8,935 nucleotides of DNA, from contig CAJTLD010000013.1 in the NCBI GenBank assembly GCA_910577065.1, forward strand, positions 22,429-31,363, written 5' to 3'. Of the stretch, positions 6,684-8,935 are shown piece after piece. The notes below the pieces were generated by a model. It ran no database searches. It had not been told where the DNA came from and saw nothing but the letters and a program-made list of their open reading frames with translations. Positions within the stretch are counted from its first letter, which is position 1, and each line of letters opens with the position of its first letter. This DNA is from an uncultured Lachnospiraceae bacterium (GTDB lineage Bacteria > Bacillota > Clostridia > Lachnospirales > Lachnospiraceae). Both the position numbers and the translations under genes were made by a program.

Positions 6684-8935
6684 TTATCTTGGAACTTCAA
6701 CCATTTTGTAGCTTTCAATCTGGTCAAATTCCTGAACGTCGTTATAGCCTTCCAGGACAAGCCCGCATTCATATCCGCTCCTGACTTCTTTTACGTCGTC
6801 CTTAAACCGCTTTAAAGACGCCAGATTGCCGTCAAAGAGCTGTTTGCCTTCGCGCGTCAGGCGCACCTTGCATCCGCGCTCAAAGGTTCCGTCGAGAATA
6901 TAGGAACCTGCGATATTGCCTATGCCGGACGCCTTAAATACCTGGCGGACTTCCGCGTGGCCCAGAATCTTTTCTTCAAAGATCGGATCCAGCATGCCTT
7001 TCATAGCTGCTTCCACATCTTCGATTGCATTGTAAATGACTTTATAAAGCCTTACGTCAACGCCTTCCCGTTCCGCTGTCGCCTTCGCCGTCGCATCCGG
7101 GCGGACGTTAAATCCGATAATAATCGCATTCGAGGCGGACGCCAAAATAACGTCCGATTCGTTGATTGCGCCTACGCCGCCATGAATCGTTTTTACAATA
7201 ACCTCTTCGTTGGAGAGTTTTTCCAGGCTTTGTTTTACGGCCTCTACGCTTCCCTGTACGTCGGCTTTGACAATCAAATCCAGTTCTTTTACGTTGCCCG
7301 ACTGAATCTGGCTGAACAAATCGTCCAACGACATCTTGCTCTTGGTTTCTTCCAGTAATTTTTCCTTGCCTTCCGAAATAAAGGTTTCGGCAAAGCTTCT
7401 GGCTTCTCTTTCCGTATCGGTGGATACAAATACTTCCCCTGCGTTCGGAACGCCGCTTAAACCGAGGATTTCAACCGGTGTGGACGGCACGGCTTCTTTT
7501 ACGCGCCTTCCTTTGTCGTCAATCATGGCGCGGACTTTTCCGTAGCAGCTTCCGCATGCAATCGGCTCGCCCACTCTTAGCGTGCCCTTTTGCACCAGAA
7601 TTGTTGCAACGGCGCCGCGGCCTTTGTCCAGCTGCGCTTCAATAACAAGCCCTCTTGCATTCCGATTGGGGTTTGCCTTTAGTTCGCAGACTTCCGCCGT
7701 CAAAAGGATCATTTCCAGCAAATTGTCAATCCCTTCATGCGTATGCGCAGATACCGGACAGAAAATCGTGCTGCCGCCCCAGTCCTCCGGAATCAGTTCA
7801 TACTCAGAAAGTTCCTGTTTTACACGTTCAATATTCGCATTGGGCTTGTCGATTTTGTTGACGGCCACAATAATTTCTATCCCGGCTGCCTTCGCATGGT
7901 TAATCGCCTCAATTGTCTGCGGCATCACGCCGTCGTCCGCAGCCACGACCAAAATGGCAATATCCGTCGCATTTGCGCCGCGCATACGCATTGCGGTAAA
8001 CGCTTCATGCCCCGGCGTATCCAAAAATGTAATTTTCTGGTTGTTGATGGAAACCACCGAAGCGCCGATATGCTGTGTAATGCCGCCCGCTTCCCGATCC
8101 GTTACCCTGGTAGAACGGATGGCGTCTAACAGAGACGTTTTACCATGGTCAACATGGCCCATGACGCAGACAACCGGAGGACGCGCTACCATTTTGCTTT
8201 CTTCTTCCGCTTCTTCTTTGAGAAGTTCCGCGATTACATCCACTTTTTCTTCCGGTTCCGCAATACAGTTAAATTCCAGCGCAATTTCTTCCGCCGTATC
8301 GTAATCGACTTCCTGGTTGACCGTTACCATAGTTCCTTTCAAAAACAGCTTCTTTATAATAATGGCGGCCTGTACTTTCATTTTTTCAGCCAGTTCTTTA
8401 ATGGTTACTTTTTCCGGCAAAATAATGGATTTTATCACTTCTTCCTTTTCCTGCCTTGGCTGCTGCGGTTTCTTCCTGCCGCTGCGTTTTTCCAGATTGA
8501 TAAAGCGTTCCTGCTTTTTGCCCAGCTTATCGCGATCCTTGTTGCGGTTATTGCTGTTGTTCTTGCGGTTTTCCACCCGGTCCCGTGTTTCCTTGCCGCG
8601 CAGATCTTCCGTAGACGCTGCGGACTCTTTGTTAAATTTGCTGATTTCCCGATCTAATTTGCCCTTAAGTTCCTTCGGGCGATTCGAATGGAATCCACGG
8701 CCACTTCGATCACCTTGAGGATGATTGGAAGCAGGGCGATTATTCTGGAAATTCTTTTGGTTATTTTTCTCATAGCTTCTTCCTCCCCGATCGCTCTGCG
8801 GGCGGTTGTCATTCCTGCCCTCATTTTTGCCGGAAAACGTACGGCTGTCGTTCCGGCTGCCCTGTGTGCGGTTCTCTCCTCTGCCGCCGGCTGTACGGCC
8901 GTCATTCCTGCCTCCCTGGGAACGGTTTGCAGCGA
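6684..8935 (-). CDS. infB: Translation initiation factor IF-2, 5' end cut by window edge
   Basis: IF2 is the GTPase that brings fMet-tRNA to the 30S P site and promotes subunit joining. The frame has no stop from 6684 to the right edge, giving 749 visible residues; the true start lies outside. Visible residues 1-165 form a disordered linker rich in Arg, Gly, Asn and Gln, with lysine-rich parts. An IF2_N domain follows at about 168-226 (ILPEKVTIKELAEKMKV). The G domain shows G1 GHVDHGKT (259-266), G2 GGITQHIG (283-290), G3 DTPGH (305-309), G4 NKID (359-362) and G5 SAH (395-397). Domains II, III and the C-terminal tRNA-binding domain IV complete the protein, which ends in ESYKMVEVPR. The GTG at 8576 within the frame is unlikely to be the main start, since the linker continues upstream in frame and no good Shine-Dalgarno precedes it. 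It heads the rbfA-nrnA-truB-ribF segment. Confidence 0.97.
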   Translation of the reverse strand, partial: AANRSQGGRNDGRTAGGRGENRTQGSRNDSRTFSGKNEGRNDNRPQSDRGGRSYEKNNQKNFQNNRPASNHPQGDRSGRGFHSNRPKELKGKLDREISKFNKESAASTEDLRGKETRDRVENRKNNSNNRNKDRDKLGKKQERFINLEKRSGRKKPQQPRQEKEEVIKSIILPEKVTIKELAEKMKVQAAIIIKKLFLKGTMVTVNQEVDYDTAEEIALEFNCIAEPEEKVDVIAELLKEEAEEESKMVARPPVVCVMGHVDHGKTSLLDAIRSTRVTDREAGGITQHIGASVVSINNQKITFLDTPGHEAFTAMRMRGANATDIAILVVAADDGVMPQTIEAINHAKAAGIEIIVAVNKIDKPNANIERVKQELSEYELIPEDWGGSTIFCPVSAHTHEGIDNLLEMILLTAEVCELKANPNRNARGLVIEAQLDKGRGAVATILVQKGTLRVGEPIACGSCYGKVRAMIDDKGRRVKEAVPSTPVEILGLSGVPNAGEVFVSTDTEREARSFAETFISEGKEKLLEETKSKMSLDDLFSQIQSGNVKELDLIVKADVQGSVEAVKQSLEKLSNEEVIVKTIHGGVGAINESDVILASASNAIIIGFNVRPDATAKATAEREGVDVRLYKVIYNAIEDVEAAMKGMLDPIFEEKILGHAEVRQVFKASGIGNIAGSYILDGTFERGCKVRLTREGKQLFDGNLASLKRFKDDVKEVRSGYECGLVLEGYNDVQEFDQIESYKMVEVPR
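8820..8927 (-). repeat. Two degenerate 54-nt tandem repeats in the IF2 linker
   Basis: Within the infB linker, NRSQGGRNDGRTAGGRGE (8927-8874) is followed directly by NRTQGSRNDSRTFSGKNE (8873-8820). Eleven of the 18 residues are identical, and the unit is exactly 54 nt. A shorter GRNDNRP copy follows at about 8819-8799. The repeats keep an Arg/Asn/Gly-rich, disordered composition. They may continue past the window edge. Confidence 0.65.

Noticed and set aside
8574..8576. GTG as start of a 630-residue IF2
   Set aside because: The frame continues upstream to the window edge with typical IF2 linker composition. The nearest purine-rich site (AAGGAA) is about 12 nt away, too far to be a good binding site. 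An internal second start, as known for E. coli infB, is not excluded but not supported.

Overview
All genes in this window are read from the minus strand, so transcription runs from high to low coordinates. The gene order infB-rbfA-nrnA-truB-ribF is the conserved downstream part of the nusA/infB translation and RNA-maturation operon of Firmicutes. The IF2 has a long Asn/Gly/Arg-rich N-terminal linker. The NlpC/P60 protein has two SH3b domains. Together with roughly balanced GC content, these traits suggest a gut-type Clostridia member, most likely Lachnospiraceae. This placement is inferred from gene content and protein style, not from a database match.

Region 1 (8935 to 3442) is a tightly packed operon segment. 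infB is cut at its 5' end by the window edge. It is followed by rbfA (18 nt gap), nrnA (1 nt gap), truB (9 nt gap) and ribF (16-22 nt gap). I see no terminator between them. The products are translation initiation factor IF2, a 30S maturation factor, a DHH-family nanoRNase/pAp phosphatase, tRNA U55 pseudouridine synthase and the bifunctional FMN/FAD-forming enzyme. Together they link ribosome assembly, initiation, RNA turnover, tRNA modification and flavin cofactor supply.

Region 2 (3445 to 2208) carries a secreted cell-wall hydrolase with two SH3b domains and an NlpC/P60 catalytic domain. It has its own near-consensus promoter (TTGACA, 17 nt, TATACT), whose -35 box contains the ribF stop codon. 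A perfect 6-6-6 inverted repeat lies between the promoter boxes. The gene ends at a strong intrinsic terminator.

Region 3 (2191 to 1) contains a short leader-type ORF with a good ribosome binding site. This ORF overlaps the start of a large secreted glycoside hydrolase with the (alpha/alpha)6-barrel signature of the GH63/trehalase-like group. The hydrolase runs off the left edge without a stop codon after 697 residues.

Most of the window is ordinary housekeeping sequence. I found no mobile element, CRISPR array, tRNA, rRNA or defence system, and I do not claim a new system. The items most worth a second look are the leader ORF before the glycoside hydrolase, the palindromic promoter embedded in the end of ribF, and small repeat expansions inside truB and infB.
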